Of a stretch of DNA of 64,000 nt, positions 10,643 through 24,248 are shown piece after piece. The notes under the pieces are model-generated. The model saw nothing but the letters and a program-made list of their open reading frames with translations, made no database searches and was not told the origin of the DNA. The stretch spans positions 372,001 through 436,000 of the forward strand of contig RBKR01000021.1 in the NCBI GenBank assembly GCA_004835665.1, written 5' to 3'. The DNA comes from Phoma sp. XZ068 (taxonomy: Eukaryota > Ascomycota > Dothideomycetes > Pleosporales > Didymellaceae). Position 1 is the first letter of the stretch; each line of letters begins with the position of its first letter. The translations under genes were made by a program, and so were the position numbers.

Positions 10643-13600
10643 GTGTGGGCGAGGACGGGCGGCGGACAGTATCTCAGAACCCTAGACGGGGAGATGACTC
10701 GAGTGCCGGGCGCGCGTGGGCGTTAAAGCGTGGTGATGGCTAAGGTGAAGCTGGCGTGTCCCTCTCTCATTCCGCGCAGTGGGCATACGAATCGCAATAC
10801 AGCGCCGGTAATGGCCGGCGAGAGATGGGCGTAGGGCGGCGACAGGCACCAGACGGCTGCGCGCGTAATGGAATAATGGGGGGGAGGATGGGATGGGTGT
10901 TCGAGTTGCTGTGCGATGGCGGAATCTGGGAGCCAGAAGCAAGAGGGGTGATGAGGCTACCACATGTCCTGGCCTGTGCATTTGCGAGCGCCCCTCTGGA
11001 GCGTGCCCTCGACCAGCCACCCCATGGTCGTGGAATTATTACGCCGCGGATACAGGCGCTAGCCGAGCTGCAACGGGGCCTGTCAATACCGTCTTACATC
11101 ATGCCAAAGGTTCATGGCAGTATCGGGCGGCCTGATAGGTGCAACGTGGTGTTGTTTGCCAGCAGCGGTTCCTGCAGCTGGTACTCTCTACAGAAAACCA
11201 AGTCACCGAGGCCACGACCACCTCTCGTGCCTCATCATGTGCGCTGTCTTCAGGAACATCAACCCCCATCGTAAACAATGCCACACGCTCCGGTACTTTT
11301 TCTAGCATGGCCCAGACTCGCTTCGCAGCTTGGACTCGATTGCCCTTCGCAGCCCACGGTCCAGTTGTTTTTCCTTCACGGCCTGATTTGAGCATGATTG
11401 CGCCGTTCCACATGTTGCCAACAGCGCTCTCTACCCGTCGGCCACTCGTCGCACAGCATGGGGAAAAAGCGGTAAAGAGCCTCAGACTGCTTTTACCTGT
11501 TGCAGTGGTAGTCCACACGTTGCCAGCTATCAGATGCATGGGCACGCTCACCGCCTCACGTATTGCTGCGTCGATACTTACATAGCAGGTCAATGATACA
11601 TACGAGACACATGGTTTCACCCCTCCAGGCTGTGTCATTCGATGACGGCGCCGCAGAAAAGGGGCTGCCCTTCCTCCAGACAATGACGCCGGACAGCCTT
11701 CAAGCTTTCACCAACACATGTTGCGGCTATGATTAATTTCGAGACGACCAGGGCGATCGCCGGCTTGCTGACTTGTTCCTGGAAGTCTATCCATACCATC
11801 GGGCTAGGAAGCCGCTCCCCGGACCCACTTGGTCTTCATAGCACCGGGATCCATCAGCTGCAGTCTGCCAGATGGCCGGCATGCAGAAACTCAAATGCAT
11901 TTCGCAAGTCGTGTTCGTATCTAGAGTTTGACAAGCGCCGCAGTCGCCTCGAATCTGAACGGTCTCTGGCATAGAGAGATAACTCGAGTTCATGTCAGCA
12001 GCCGTGGAAGAACACCACAAACGTTCAATGCCCCGCCAGCCCGCTTGTGTCCGTTGCATCGGACATGGGATGGATCCTTACGTAGCCCTGGAGTGGCCCG
12101 CTGCAGACTAATCGCTAAACGGCGTCGCTAAGGACTGACAAGTTGTCGTTCTTCACCGTCACTCCATGAACGAATCTCTGGCAGGTTGCCACCCCCCTCA
12201 ACTCGATGCCCCTCCAAACAATCACTGTGCCCCTCAATCATTGCGCTTTGTTCATGGAGGGCTCTTCCTACCATCACATACCCCCGCGCTAGAACCTCTC
12301 TAGAAGAAAAGGACCGCCTCGACCTCCTGGATGCAATCTGTGGAAATGGTAACGGATCGCTGCCGCGTTGCCGTGGGCTCGGTACCACCGCGAAATTGGT
12401 ATTCGAGCAGACGAACGAATAACAGAACTCGTTGGGCAGATTAAACACCGGCTTGTCTGTGCGATGACATGCCGTCTGGCTTGCGGTTTGATGCACCCCC
12501 ACGTGCGACCTGCAGCTTTCCGTGTGTGCATGAAATCGCCAGACAACGCGGCCTCAACAGTCTCGCAATTCTTTCTCTTTGACAGAGTGCAAGTGAATAG
12601 GCCTCTGCCTCTCCTCCTGATGATGGTCGACTCGAACGCTAGTTTGACCCATAAAACCAGCGTCGCAGATTTTAGACACCACTCTGCCGCTTCCACGCGA
12701 CGAGCTATGCAGTAAATGGACTGGCGTTGGTTTGGGAGCTTTCCTCCAAGCTTCCATCGGCCCTTTTATATCGGAAGTTGTCGTTGGTTGTCAGTCTGGG
12801 AGGTCGTCTCACAAATACTCCCGTTTCTCATGTGAAGTGCTACACTTGAGAGCACAAGCATGTAGTCGTTCAAAAAATTGTTCCAGGAGACTGACCAACA
12901 CCGCTGAAGACCTCTGAGCTGTAGCGAAGTATTGCCTCGATTATTCTCGACATCACGCATGCAAGCAAGCACTTGTACTATCCTCGAACATGGAACGTCA
13001 AACGTCGAGGACAAGCGTGGTTGTACTAACAATACTGTCGCACAGTCCTCGATGCTGCTTTCGCAGCCGTGGTTCCGGGAGGCATTTCCTGGTTTTCCGT
13101 TTCATGGTGGGCGTCCATGAAGGTGAGCGAGTCAAGCAGCGTTCTAGACGAATTCATGGGTACCTCAATGCCCCGCCCTCTTCACCAGCCAAACATTCCG
13201 CTTTCAAGCATTCATCTTTGCTTAGAGCACAGAGAAATGGTGGGGTCGCACCCACAATATTGACGCGTTTGTCGGATGCAATTTGAGGATGGACCCGTTG
13301 GCTGAGTGCAAAGTCAATGTATGACAGCGCAGCGGAATTCAGGGTTTTTTTACAGCTGCGCAGCAATTTGTGAGCGGTGCCCAGCTCGCCGGCAGTTTGT
13401 ACATATTGCAAAGGCTGCACACGGCCGACTGCGTGAGGGCTTGTATATAGGCGTGCGAATAAGAGCGTGAGGTTGAAGCAAGGCAATGCCGGGTGTGTCA
13501 ATGCCAACGCAAATGTGGAGGATGCACCTTGACACCCGCCCGCCCTCAAAACACGTGACCCGGTTGACCGCTCAGCATCACGACCGGCTCTGCGACCCGC

Positions 13601-13965
13601 TTCCTGGTGTAGCATTTTCTCTCGCTCATAAGCAGTCCTCATCTCTGTACCTCACTTGAAGCTGAGGTCCGTTGCCAGAGCTCATTCGCTGCGCCGCTCC
13701 TGCTAGGCGCGAATGTGAGGGCTCTAATTCGCATGCCGCCTCTAGCCCAATTCCGTCCCCTCCCTGAGCCGTAAGACGACCGACGTGGACCTCTGCACAC
13801 CTGCAGTCTCCCGAGCTGCCAGAGCCGACCGCTCGCTGCTCGTCTATTGTCGCCGCCCCTTGCACCGCGCTGCAGCAGAGGGAAGGCCGCGCCTGCAGCC
13901 AGAGCGACGTTGCTGCCTTCCCATCCCCGCCTTGACGAGACGGAAGCGTCGCGCCTGCCGCCGCC
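10643..13965. other. 3.3 kb intergenic region between two divergent genes
   Basis: This is the shared upstream region of the C2H2 regulator (minus) and the RasGEF (plus). Several open frames of 60-190 codons occur on both strands (for example minus 11099-11683), but none shows a domain, signal peptide or plausible composition. A CACGTG-type E-box lies at about 13552. The 13.6-13.96 kb part is the RasGEF 5' leader, rich in G+C. The length suggests long leaders, many regulatory sites or a noncoding RNA; none can be shown here. Confidence 0.5.
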
Positions 13966-16900
13966 ATGAACGGCTTCACTGGCACCATCACGCCCGGGGG
14001 CATGTACGTGAAGGCGCTCTACGACTACGATGCCGACGACCGCACCAGCTTGAGCTTCCGCCAGGGCGACATCATCCAGGTCATCACGCAGCTGGAGAGC
14101 GGATGGTGGGACGGGGTCATCAACGGTGTTCGCGGCTGGTTCCCGAGCAACTACTGCACCGTTGTGCAGCGCCCAAGCGAGAATGTCGAGGAAGACAGGA
14201 ATGGCGCGGAGCCGGTGGACGACCACGACACCCAGTCGCTGGGCGGGACCGACTACACCAACTCGGACAGCGAGTCGGTGAGCGGGAACGACACAATGCT
14301 GCCCATCGAGCGCAACACCGATAACCCCAATGCCGGCAGCAAAGAGGAGGAGGCTGCGTTCTGGATTCCCCAGGCAACACCGGACGGCCGATTGTTTTAC
14401 TTCAACACCTTGACCGGCGTTAGTACCATGGAACTGCCCCTCGAGTCACCTGCTGCCAACGAGAGTGGACCCCGCGACCGCGTGAACGTCTTCATACCAG
14501 AGTCCTCCAGGCCGCCCGCCGAGCTGCTTGCCTCTGGCACCATGTACGATACCGACGACGAGACGTCAGCCTCAGACTTCGAAGGACACGGCATCAAGGG
14601 CTCGTATGGAAGGAAACGGCTGTCAGATGGCGTGTCACCAGCAACTTCAATGGAGTCCATGAACCAGGGTCTAGCGCCGAGATCCTACGATGCAAATGGC
14701 ACAAGCTTCTCGGGTGCCGCCATACCGCCAAACGGCACCACAGCTACGTCCTTCGCAAACAGCCCTAACGCAGGAGGAGCATCGACATCTACGCAGTCAC
14801 GCAAGTTCTACGATGATGTGAACCCAGTGCCTCTGACATGGAATAGGATGGTGGACGACATGCGCAGGGCTATCGAGCGCTATCGTCAAGCCATCAACAA
14901 CAGCGACCGATCCGAGTTTGTCAAGAGAGCAGAAGATATCTCTGATCACCTGCGATTACTACTCGCTGCAGGGTCGGGGACCACTGACAATCACTCTGGA
15001 AATCCCTCCATCATCTCCACTAACAAAGCCCTGTACCCACATTTCCGTGAGACGATGTCAAGATTCTCTAAGCTGGTCCTCTCCTCACATATCGCCGCGT
15101 CTGATTTCCCACCACCAGACTCATACTCAAAGTGCTTGAAAGAGGCTGACGGTGTTCTTAATGGAGTTTATGGCTTTGTCGAGGTAGCTCGTCAACAGCG
15201 CGGAGAAGACATACCTCGCCTCGTACCAGGCTTCATTGTTGGTAGCAGCGTTGGAGGAAATTGGCACAACAATGGATCGGACCCACGTGATAACGATGGC
15301 ATTTCATCATTCATGGAAGACGAGTTCGAACCTTCCACAGAACCTACCGTGAAACTGGACTCTCGCGTACTCGAAAGACTGGAGGATATCAAACGACTTA
15401 TCGTATCGAGTGTCCGCCGATTAGACGAGCAATGCGTTGTACGTGATAAGGTCATTTCGCGCCAAAAGCATCAATTGGTCGGCGATCACATTTGCACAGC
15501 AGGAGGCAAAGTGCTGGAAGTGTGCCGACCATGGTTGTCCACGATCGAATCCATCAATCTCTCCTCGATAAGCTCGACTATGCAAGAACAGCAGCTAAGC
15601 GAGTTCAGCATTCAGAAGCAGAAGGTGTACGATGTGGTTTCAGAACTGGTAATCGCATGTCAAGGAGTTGCAGCACCGTTGGGCGACGAGTGGGCCGAAC
15701 TGCGTGGGGATTCCCTTGAGGATCGGATCAACGCAGTTCGATCTGTGTCGCGAGATCTGGAAGCCACCGTTGCCCAACAGTACGGACTTTTGCAGAACTT
15801 GTCAGAAGCAGTCCCCCTCGCAGACATTGCTGTTCGCACTGACTCTCGAAGATTCACCGACACGGACTCAGAGCTCGCGTCTTCGCATGCTCGAGGACCT
15901 TCAGGAACACTAAGGCCGTTGCTGAAGGATGTGCCCCAATCCAAAACATATAGTGAGGGCACCACCCTGGATGACAAGATGGATCCGATACAACCCCCAA
16001 GGAATAACAAGAAGCTGAAGGACTTCTTCGGCGAAGTACCTGTCATTCCGCAGACCACTGTCGAGGAGATTCCAGAGTACCTGAAGCTCGACCATGAAGG
16101 GGAGATTTCCTATGACCACAAGGTTACTCCACCACAGCTACGTGGTGGTACGTTGGCAGGTCTTGTGGAGCAACTTACGCGCCACGATCGTCTAGATCCA
16201 GCATTCAACAACACGTTCCTCCTTACATATCGATCTTTTACTACGGCGTCTGAACTATTCGAAATGCTGGTCAAGCGATGGAGTATCCAGCCGCCTCACG
16301 GCCTAGCCAAAGAAGACTACCAAACCTGGGTGGACAGGAAGCAGAAGCCTATTCGATTTCGTGTGGTGAACATCCTCAAGAGTTGGTTTGACAACTACTG
16401 GATGGAAGGCAACGACGAGGAGGCGCGGATACTGATTCAAAGAGTATACAACTTCGCAAAAGACCACGTTGCGACAACTAGCACTCCTGGTGCTGCCCCC
16501 CTAATGACCTCTGTCGAGCAGCGTTCTCGTGGCCCGGATATGCCGACGAAGCGACTCGTACTCACCCTTAGCGCGCAGACGCCACAGCCAATTTTGCCAA
16601 AGCACATGAAGAAGCTGAAATTCTTGGACATTGACGCCACTGAATTTGCGCGCCAGCTGACAATCATCGAGTCGAAGCTTTATGGCAAGATTCGACCAAC
16701 AGAGTGCTTGAACAAGACATGGCAAAAGAAGCTAGCACCCGGCGAGCCCGACCCAGCTGCCAACGTGAAGGCTTTGATTCTCCACTCGAACCAGTTGACC
16801 AACTGGGTGGCGCAGATGATTCTGACCCAGCAAGACGTCAAACGCAGAGTAATAGTCATTAAACACTTCGTCAATGTCGCCGATGTAAGCGGAGCATCTT

Positions 16901-17565
16901 GGTTTACAGCGTTCTCTTGGCTAATATACTCTAGAAATGTCGAGGCTTGAACAACTTTTCGACATTGACATCCATCATCTCAGCTCTGGGAACTGCACCA
17001 ATCCACCGTCTGAACAGGACATGGAGTGCAGTAAACCAACGATCGATGGGTGTGCTGGAAAGCATGCGCAAACTTATGGGCAGCACCAGAAATTTCGCGG
17101 AGTATCGAGATACACTTCACAGGGCGAACCCGCCTTGTATACCTTTCTTCGGTAAGTGTGCAGCAACTGTAACATGCGGAACTCGGCTGACTAGTCTAGG
17201 TGTCTACCTTACTGATCTGACGTTCATTGAAGACGGCATCCCTTCACTGATCAAGAAAACGAACCTAATCAACTTCGCCAAGCGCGCAAAGACAGCCGAG
17301 GTGATTCGCGACATTCAGCAGTACCAAAACGTGCCGTACCCACTGCAGCCTGTGCCTGACCTGCAAGATTACATTTTGACAAACATGCAATCCGCAGGCG
17401 ATGTGCACGAAATGTACGAGATGAGTTTATCTGTTGAGCCGCGCGAGCGCGAAGACGAGAAGATTGCAAGGTAAGTGGAAACCAATACATTCCATGCTAT
17501 AGCCTCGGGTTTGAGACATGTTACTAATGACGGGTAGGCTTCTCTCCGAGTCTGGATTCTTGTGA
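13966..17565 (+). CDS. cdc25: Ras guanine-nucleotide exchange factor (Cdc25-like) with SH3 domain
   Basis: Four exons (13966-16884, 16935-17151, 17200-17470, 17538-17565), all in phase, encode 1,144 aa. An SH3 domain lies at about 12-65 (KALYDYDADD, GWWDGVINGVRGWFPSNYC). A WW-like segment is near 125-145 (FWIPQATPDGRLFYFN, lacking the second Trp). A helical middle region is followed by a RasGEF N-terminal (REM) motif from about 715 (LRGGTLAGLVEQL, TFLLTYRSF). The catalytic Cdc25 domain begins near 880 (DIDATEFARQLTIIE) and continues through RNFAEYRDTL and PCIPFFGVYLTDLTFIEDG. It should load GTP onto Ras at membranes to drive cAMP or MAPK signalling. The last exon has only 28 nt (LLSESGFL). 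Two of the introns are 48-50 nt. Confidence 0.95.
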
Positions 17566-19049
17566 TGATACCCCACGATGCGTTTGATCTATCGATCTTG
17601 GATGATGGCGAAGGCGTTGGGTCACATTTTGGCTACGATATACGACTGAGGCGCTCGTTTCAGGCGTGCAGGCGAACATTGCTCAGCACTGTGTTGCATT
17701 TCTGGCATTGGAAAATGAAACGCATTTGGCTTGCTCGTCTATTGGTCTCACTTTTGATATTATTTCTGGGAGCTGCATCGAATCCTACGAGGCTGTCTAG
17801 GCGGGGCGCCCGATTATTAAGGATGAGTGTTAGCGGCTCGCGGCTGGCGGTGTGGAGACGGGTAGCCTCTTCTAGGAATTTTACAAGACTTTTTCGATGT
17901 TTGCTTCCTTCGCCCCTCTCGTGTTTCCATAGGATGAGACGAATGATCACTGTGTTGGGACAGGGGACGAATCGCAGCCGTGCATCCTAATTTCTGCGCG
18001 CCCGTTGCGTAAAGTTCCCGTTGCTGGAGAGGAGGCGGCCTTCCAGAAGGAGGCTGGCGTGCCGAAGGATATTCATGCTGCCAACCCTGTTGCAGCACGA
18101 CGATTCGCTGGTCGTGCGAGCAATCTGCGTGTCTGGTTTCAACGCGCAATTTTTGCCGGTGTCGCTTATGAGCTGCATTTCGTGCAGCTGGCATCCATTG
18201 GCCTGCTTGTGCACCCTGGCACCAGGCCGTTGCACTTGCGGCGGCCGCGGCAGAGGCTGGCCGGGCGCCACCAATCAGGCCGCCTTGTGCATGCGGCGCC
18301 CGCGTGTGCAGCCTCTCGTGATGAAGCATTCTCGTCGCGCTATTGTGGGTTCGCAGGGGTAATTCTACGGTTGCAACGCCGTTCCTCTCCAAGAATCGCT
18401 TCCCCAGAAGTTGTGCCTGTCAGCGTCACTGCCCAATTTGACAGCCAAGGGTGTTCCTTGGGTTTCTTGGGCACCCCGATTGATCCCTTGCTGCTGGCCA
18501 ATCAGGGAGACAGCGATCGTGCGACACCGTTGACCTCTGCTTGTGTCATTCCCCCTCGAGCCGGAGGGGCTATCAACGCTATCATGCAAGTCTCGAGTCG
18601 CTGGCCGTGGACGCTGCTGTGATACGCCAGCCATCGGAGATAACATTGCTGGGCCACATCCAGCACTTTAGCCATCTCGACAGCCCTTCCTTGCAGCGCT
18701 CTCTAGTCGCAGTGACGGTGTTGCCCATCGTGCCGGCGCACACCAAGACTCTGGGTTCTCCACAGAAAGTCGTATAGTGATTTCGGCGCTTTCGCACGAC
18801 GATCCTGCTAAGAGAAAAACGGCAGCGCTCAGGCCCGCCTTGTGACTGGCTGCTCGTACAGTAATTGCAAGCTTGGAACCCTGCACCGCCGCTTCCCTTT
18901 CCAGCGCGGCGCCGTGCCTGGCTACTTTTGTACCAGAGTCCTCCCACTCCTCTTTACAAACCTCTTTGCGCTCGTTCGGTTTGCCCACCAGTCTCCAAAT
19001 CCTCCTCACCCTAGTCGCTCACTGCACCATACACCTAATAACTTTAATA
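17566..19049. other. 1.5 kb intergenic region, including GH16 promoter
   Basis: It follows the RasGEF stop and precedes the GH16 gene. Overlapping frames of about 190-205 codons on opposite strands (18005-18622 plus, 17817-18392 minus) have no recognisable domain and mutually exclusive composition, so I do not call them. A CCAAT motif occurs near 18437 and 18497. The last 100 bases are pyrimidine-rich, consistent with a leader. Confidence 0.5.
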
Positions 19050-20346
19050 ATGTTTCGATCCACATTCGGCGCCGTGCCATGGCTGTTGTTGGCCGTGTCT
19101 CGCTTCGGTAAGTTGCAATTAGTGGTGGAGCACTCAATGGTCGTTCGCTGTTCAGCATTTCCGCGGGCGCCCCAGTGTTCACGCCTTTGTGTCTACACTC
19201 CAACATACTAACCATGTGTGCTTATAGCCAACGCTGCCTGCGAATGCGGATACTCGCTCAACCAGACAACCGATTCTCAACATGCCGTTTTCACTGAGCT
19301 CATGGAGAATGACTTCCTGCACATGGACACAAACAACATCACCGACTATGGATGGCGGCCGCAAGTCTACAATGTTTCGGTACCTCCAGACAACCAGAGG
19401 ATTTCTTTCGGCAAGGAGTTCAGCATGGGCAACATCATCCCCAACCCTCTGAAGAACTCGAAAAAGTGGTCTGGCGACGCTGATCACGGTGGTGATGCCG
19501 GCCTGGAGTTGTGGGTGCGCGGCGACCACTCGCACGGCTTTGTCAATGGATCTGAAGTTGTTTCCGTCAGGGATGACATCCTCCTGGGATCTTTCCGTGT
19601 CGGCATGAAGCTTTCGAACTCGTCGGGCACATGCGGTGCTTTCTTCTTTGTAAGAACCGTTCATGGTCAAACATCAAGTTATTGCTAATTTTTTACAGTA
19701 TTACAATAACTCGCAAGAAATCGACATGGAGTTCCTTTCGCACCAGTTCAACAGCTCAGGAGGCGCGGTGAACCTGGTCCTGCAATCCCCGGAATCTGTT
19801 GCCCACGGAAACGATGCTGCCGGTACCAATACCTACAAGGTTGCGCCTCTGCCTTTTGAGCCCGACAACATGTTCCACGAGTACCGCTTCGACTGGACCG
19901 CAAACCGCGTCGCCTTCTATGTTGATGGCAAGTTTCTCTGGGAGATGACCGAGCATATCCCTACCGAGGGTGGTGGCATCTTCTTCAACCACTGGAGCAA
20001 CGGCGATCCCAACTGGTCAGCTGGACCTCCGAATGCCGACACTGTCATGACCCTGTCTTACATTAAGGGATACTTCAACTCCACTGATACCGATCGCTCG
20101 CAAAACGCCTACAAGAAGCGTTGCCCTAAGTTCGACCCTGCCAAGGTCTGCCCAATTCCAGCGCAAACATCGCCTCCGGATGCTTCGCAAGGCACTGACG
20201 GTGCGAAAACATATTTCTTTTCGCAGCAAGACAACATGGCACCAGGCCAAATCCTCTTCAGCAATGGCGCCACACCTTTTGGCGCACCAGCGATTTCAAT
20301 ACTGGTCCCCTTACTGGTCACTTTGTTCAGCTGGGCACTAGTATAG
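19050..20346 (+). CDS. GPI-anchor-type glycoside hydrolase family 16 protein
   Basis: Three exons (19050-19107, 19228-19649, 19699-20346) give 375 aa. An N-terminal signal peptide ends near SRFANA, followed by a concanavalin-A-like fold of GH16. The active-site signature EIDMEF (nucleophile Glu, Asp, acid-base Glu) starts right after the second intron. Other family features are HEYRFDWTANRVAFYVDG and IFFNHWSNGDPNW. Several N-x-S/T sites are present. The C-terminus is a hydrophobic segment (ISILVPLLVTLFSWALV) after a small-residue stretch, as in a GPI-anchor signal. It is expected to cut or remodel beta-1,3(4)-glucans at the cell surface; the exact substrate is unknown. The first intron (120 nt) splits the signal peptide. 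Confidence 0.93.
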
Positions 20347-23300
20347 TAGTGCCGTTGAAGTTCCGTACAATCAACCACTGAACATTACCACACTGTTCCC
20401 ACGTTTCTTTATCGCGACAGCCACATACGACCGAGACTCTTGAAAGTCTTCGAGACGCGGCATTATGAGCGCATGACTTAGGCAATGGCGTTTTTGGAGA
20501 TCTTGCATCGTACTACCTTTTGGACTTCCCAACACTCTTTCGTCAGTGCACTATTACCACACGTCGTCTCATCGGAGGCGCCGATATTTTCGAATACCTG
20601 CTGGACCACTCCTTTGGACACCGACCATTCTGTGGCGCAATTACTGCCCGCGCCGTAGTATTCACTTTGCTTTTACGCCTTCATGTGCATAGACTTTCAT
20701 ACAGGGCTTGGTGCGCCAGCCCCTTTTACAACTTCTTTTCGAGTCCAGCGGGCTTCGCACCCACATTTCTCTCTCTAACCCAGCCCGGCATGGATATTAT
20801 GGGGCTCAGGCTTGATGTTTCTTGGAGGTCACGATGGGGTATCTTGGATTGGGATTGATTCCACCCGCATTGCCGCTCCCGGCCACTTTCATAACACTAC
20901 ACTTTATGTACGCTAGGTTTCTTGGAGGATAGATTGAACGCTTGGGACTACTGCGATAATCCCGTAGTCTGATCACCAGCACAATACCAACACACTTAAC
21001 AAACACGTTCACGATCTTCAATACGTTATGTCGGACATGGTCGAGATTTTCATTTGGACTCCAAGCCTTGTCCAAAGAAGCCCAGTCCCGGCGCCTACTC
21101 GGCGTAGCGGGCTCGAGCGCCAGCGCCAGACAGCAGACACCATGCCGCCAAGTACCGAGGGCCAATCGCCGGTATACCGGAGTTTTGAGCTGCGGAAACC
21201 GCTCCGTACGTCTGTTGAGAGCAAACTTTGTTAGAACGGGGCAGGCCACAATGCGTCTGTATCTGAGAATCGCTGATCCCGATAACAGCGGCACGAGGCA
21301 GTGCCGGTATCTAGGAAGCGAGACGGAGGGGCGCCGCTGTCAATATCGATTTGCCTTTATTAGAATGTTTATTGTTGGGTATGACGTTGTTGGATGCCTT
21401 GTTGCTATTTACTCTCGCTGTTGTTCGATTGTGTTTGTGGGGATCGATTGCAAGCTTCACACCGCAAGGAACCGTCGTTCAAGTCAGCGGCGAGTCGCGG
21501 GATTTCGGCACTGCGTCAATGCGACGCTGCCAACGCAGGTACAGCTCACCTGCGCCCGCAGTGGGCTAGAGTGGGCTTGTGGGCTTGCTGGCAGGTAGTG
21601 AGAGGTATCCCTGCGCAGGGTGTGCGAGTATTGTGACGAGTCTGAGCGCCAATGGTCAAGGCTCGTGTAAGTGGGGACCTGTGGCCTTCGTGAGCAAATA
21701 TTGTTGGAGTGGCAGTATACGAGCATGCACGCCAGCATCAGCGTGGGCTGCGACTATTGGACCCTGTTCTTCTCTTGCTTGTGCACCTTTTTTTTGGGTG
21801 TGGAGGTTGAACTCGTGTTTGGTGATCAAGTGATGATGTGTGATCCGTGGAGGGGTGGACGGGCAGTATGCATGGGTAAGTCATGGCGCTCAGACTTTTT
21901 TTTCACTTTACTCTCCGCTGTCGTCCGCTGCAGTAAGCAAAATATCCCGACTGACTACATTCGCAATTTACGCGGCAGATCTTAGGTAAAGGGCGATATA
22001 ACACCATTGTCGATCATATTCATTTTGTTCGGCAGGCTGCAGCTGTTCTGCATCCAGATACTGGTGCATTTCATAGACTGCTGGGGCTGAGATTGTGCGA
22101 ACGCTCTGATTAACTTGCATTGCTAGCACGTCCTCAGCGTTCAGCATACAGTATCTGTTGCTGAGCATTACAGCTACACTAAGTTTCTACGAACAACAAG
22201 TCGCGGAGGAGCACACGACATGCAGGGCTCTCCCCATGAAGGTCATCGTTCTTGGCCAGATGCATCGACAAATGCTACCCCTCTCCTGCAAAGCCCAGGC
22301 ACCCCCCGCTATCGACATGATTCCAATACTCTCGCACTTGCTAGATTATCGGGAATTTCCGTTCAAGCAGTTTTTCAGCTCCTCGAATCGATAGCTCACC
22401 AAATCCCCTGTTAAACTCATTCTTCAACATGCTGTTGACAAGAGCTAAGCTTTCTGGTGCCACGCTAGTCTGCCTCCTTACCCATATAAGTGCCACAAGC
22501 GAGGGCGAAAAATGCTTGATTTCCCGCAGTGGTGGAGCCGACGAAGCACCATGTCAACACGACCGCAACCGTATGGCGAATGCAAGGCTTCCCGATGTGT
22601 AGCTAGGTGCATTCAATAAACTACAAAATTGCGGATCTGGAAATCGGTAAGTGCATGCAAGGTAGGACTGCCCGGACGTGCGGATGCGAGCAGGGTCAGG
22701 TAAGGGAGGAAGGGAGGGATGAAGCAAGTCCTGGTAGCGAGGAAGGTAAGGCTGGAGAGTGGAATGGACGCTCTGACCGGAGAATAACTGTTGAATATTT
22801 ATCCAGCCTCCTGAGCTCCTGACTTGAGCCTGATGCTCTTGACGTATGCAAGGCGACCCATCTTGAGAGGTCATCGACGGTTGGCTGCGTATTCGCACAC
22901 TGGTATTCGATCATATCTGATCACGTAGTACCAAAAGTGCTCACATAGCTGGCTTCTGTATCGCCTGAACGGCGAGAGCAGCGGAGCGACGAGGTGCTTA
23001 GAGAAAGTTGCTCTTGTGTCGAATTATGAGAGACGTCGTTACTGACTACGAAAGCGACTCTCTGACAATGCAGCCTGGGTAGACACTTCACGGTAAGAGC
23101 TATCAGAGGGCGTGGAAAGAGCATCATGAAGCAGCTGCCTCGTCCATAGCCACTGCTCTTTCCCGGTTTCAATTCTCCGGTCGTATCTCCAATCTTAATT
23201 TGCTCGTTTCAATTTTACTTCAATCACTTTTTGCCTGCTTTTGCTCTGCATCATCTTTCGCTCGCTGTTTCTTGGAGTATTCGTTTTCCAGTACCTGAAC

Positions 23301-23521
23301 AATCAGTATCGGTCGACGAGAGTGACCCCTACCCGAAGTTTGAGTTGTGGAACAGCAGACGGGCGTCTGAATTCGACTCCAAATCGTTGATCTGGCCATT
23401 TCCTTTCGCTTCTGCAGTCAGAGTGGTGCCTTGACTTTCCTTGAACAGAGATCGGCCTTGTGCTCTGCACTGTTGAAGTGGTACAGACGAACTCAACGGA
23501 GGACTCAACACCCCAGTCATC
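20347..23521. other. 3.2 kb intergenic region
   Basis: It lies between two plus-strand genes. Frames of 110-176 codons exist (20520-20858, 20806-21294, 21068-21598) but are cysteine/arginine-rich, contradict one another and have no domain. Poly-T runs occur near 21788 and 21897. The part from 22.9 to 23.5 kb is probably the promoter and leader of the next gene. No tRNA or transposon remnant is recognised. Confidence 0.5.
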
Positions 23522-24248
23522 ATGCACGTGTACACCTTTGCAGCAATAGTCATCGCAGTACTTGCGGCTGGCAATCCTGCTGATTACAACATACTATCTG
23601 CTCTTGCACCACAACCCCCAAGCATACGGGCACCACCGACAGTTTCAGGCTCTACTCCAACACCAGTCTCTCCAACACCACCTTCGATACCTCCAAGTAC
23701 CAAGGATGGCCTAGAGTAAGCTATGAGATGCCAACTGCTATTAGTGAGGTTAGATTAAACTAATGCTTGATAGGCTTCGCCAAGTACCAGGCTTCGCGCC
23801 AGTTACAGCGCCTCCAGCTGAGCTTGAAACGCCAGGTACACCCTCAGCTGCCCTGCCAGCTCCAGCCAGTCCACCTGCAGCAGACCCTGCAGCCGTCGGT
23901 CCACCAGATACAAACCCGTTTGTCGCACCAGTTCCAGCATTAGCTCCACCAGCTGTACCAGCTGCAGCCATACCGCCAGCCAACCAAATTGTTCATCCGG
24001 CTCGCCTCGCTGCAGTCCCTGTGCCTCCTCTACCTGCAATGACTACGATTCCTCTTCCTGCACTTGTCACCGGTGACGACTTTGTGACCGTCCAATGGGT
24101 CGAAACTCACATCGGTACACTTCGTACATGGGTACCGAAGACCTACACTTTTCATTTCGAGGCCATGTCGCAAGCTCCATTGCCAGGTGTAGGATCGATC
24201 GGTATGGGAACGTTGACAGGGAAGACCGGGCAGACGCAGACGATCTAG
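23522..24248 (+). CDS. Pro/Ala-rich secreted protein, apparently cut before a GPI-like tail
   Basis: Two exons, 23522-23715 and 23774-24248 (intron 58 nt), encode 222 aa. Residues 1-16 form a signal peptide (MHVYTFAAIVIAVLAA). A long Pro/Ala/Thr/Ser linker follows, then a compact C-terminal segment (TVQWVETHIGTLRTWVP, FHFEAMSQAPLPGVGSIG, MGTLTGKTGQTQTI) that resembles conserved ends of fungal cell-wall proteins; this resemblance is from memory. The frame stops at TAG 24246-24248 and continues open for 30 codons with a hydrophobic end (see the next entry). As written it would be secreted and not anchored. Function unknown; a cell-wall or surface protein is most likely. Confidence 0.7.

Noticed and set aside
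11099..11683. 194-codon frame on the minus strand in the 10.6-13.9 kb gap
   Set aside because: Cys/Arg-rich random composition, no domain, signal peptide or splice support, and overlapping frames on the other strand are equally long.
18005..18622. 205-codon plus frame, overlapping a 191-codon minus frame
   Set aside because: Both cannot be real, neither shows protein-like periodicity or a recognisable family, and the region is the natural GH16 promoter.
21068..21598. 176-codon frame in the 20.3-23.5 kb gap
   Set aside because: Composition of translated noncoding DNA (many Arg, Cys, Ser without pattern); no splice or domain support.
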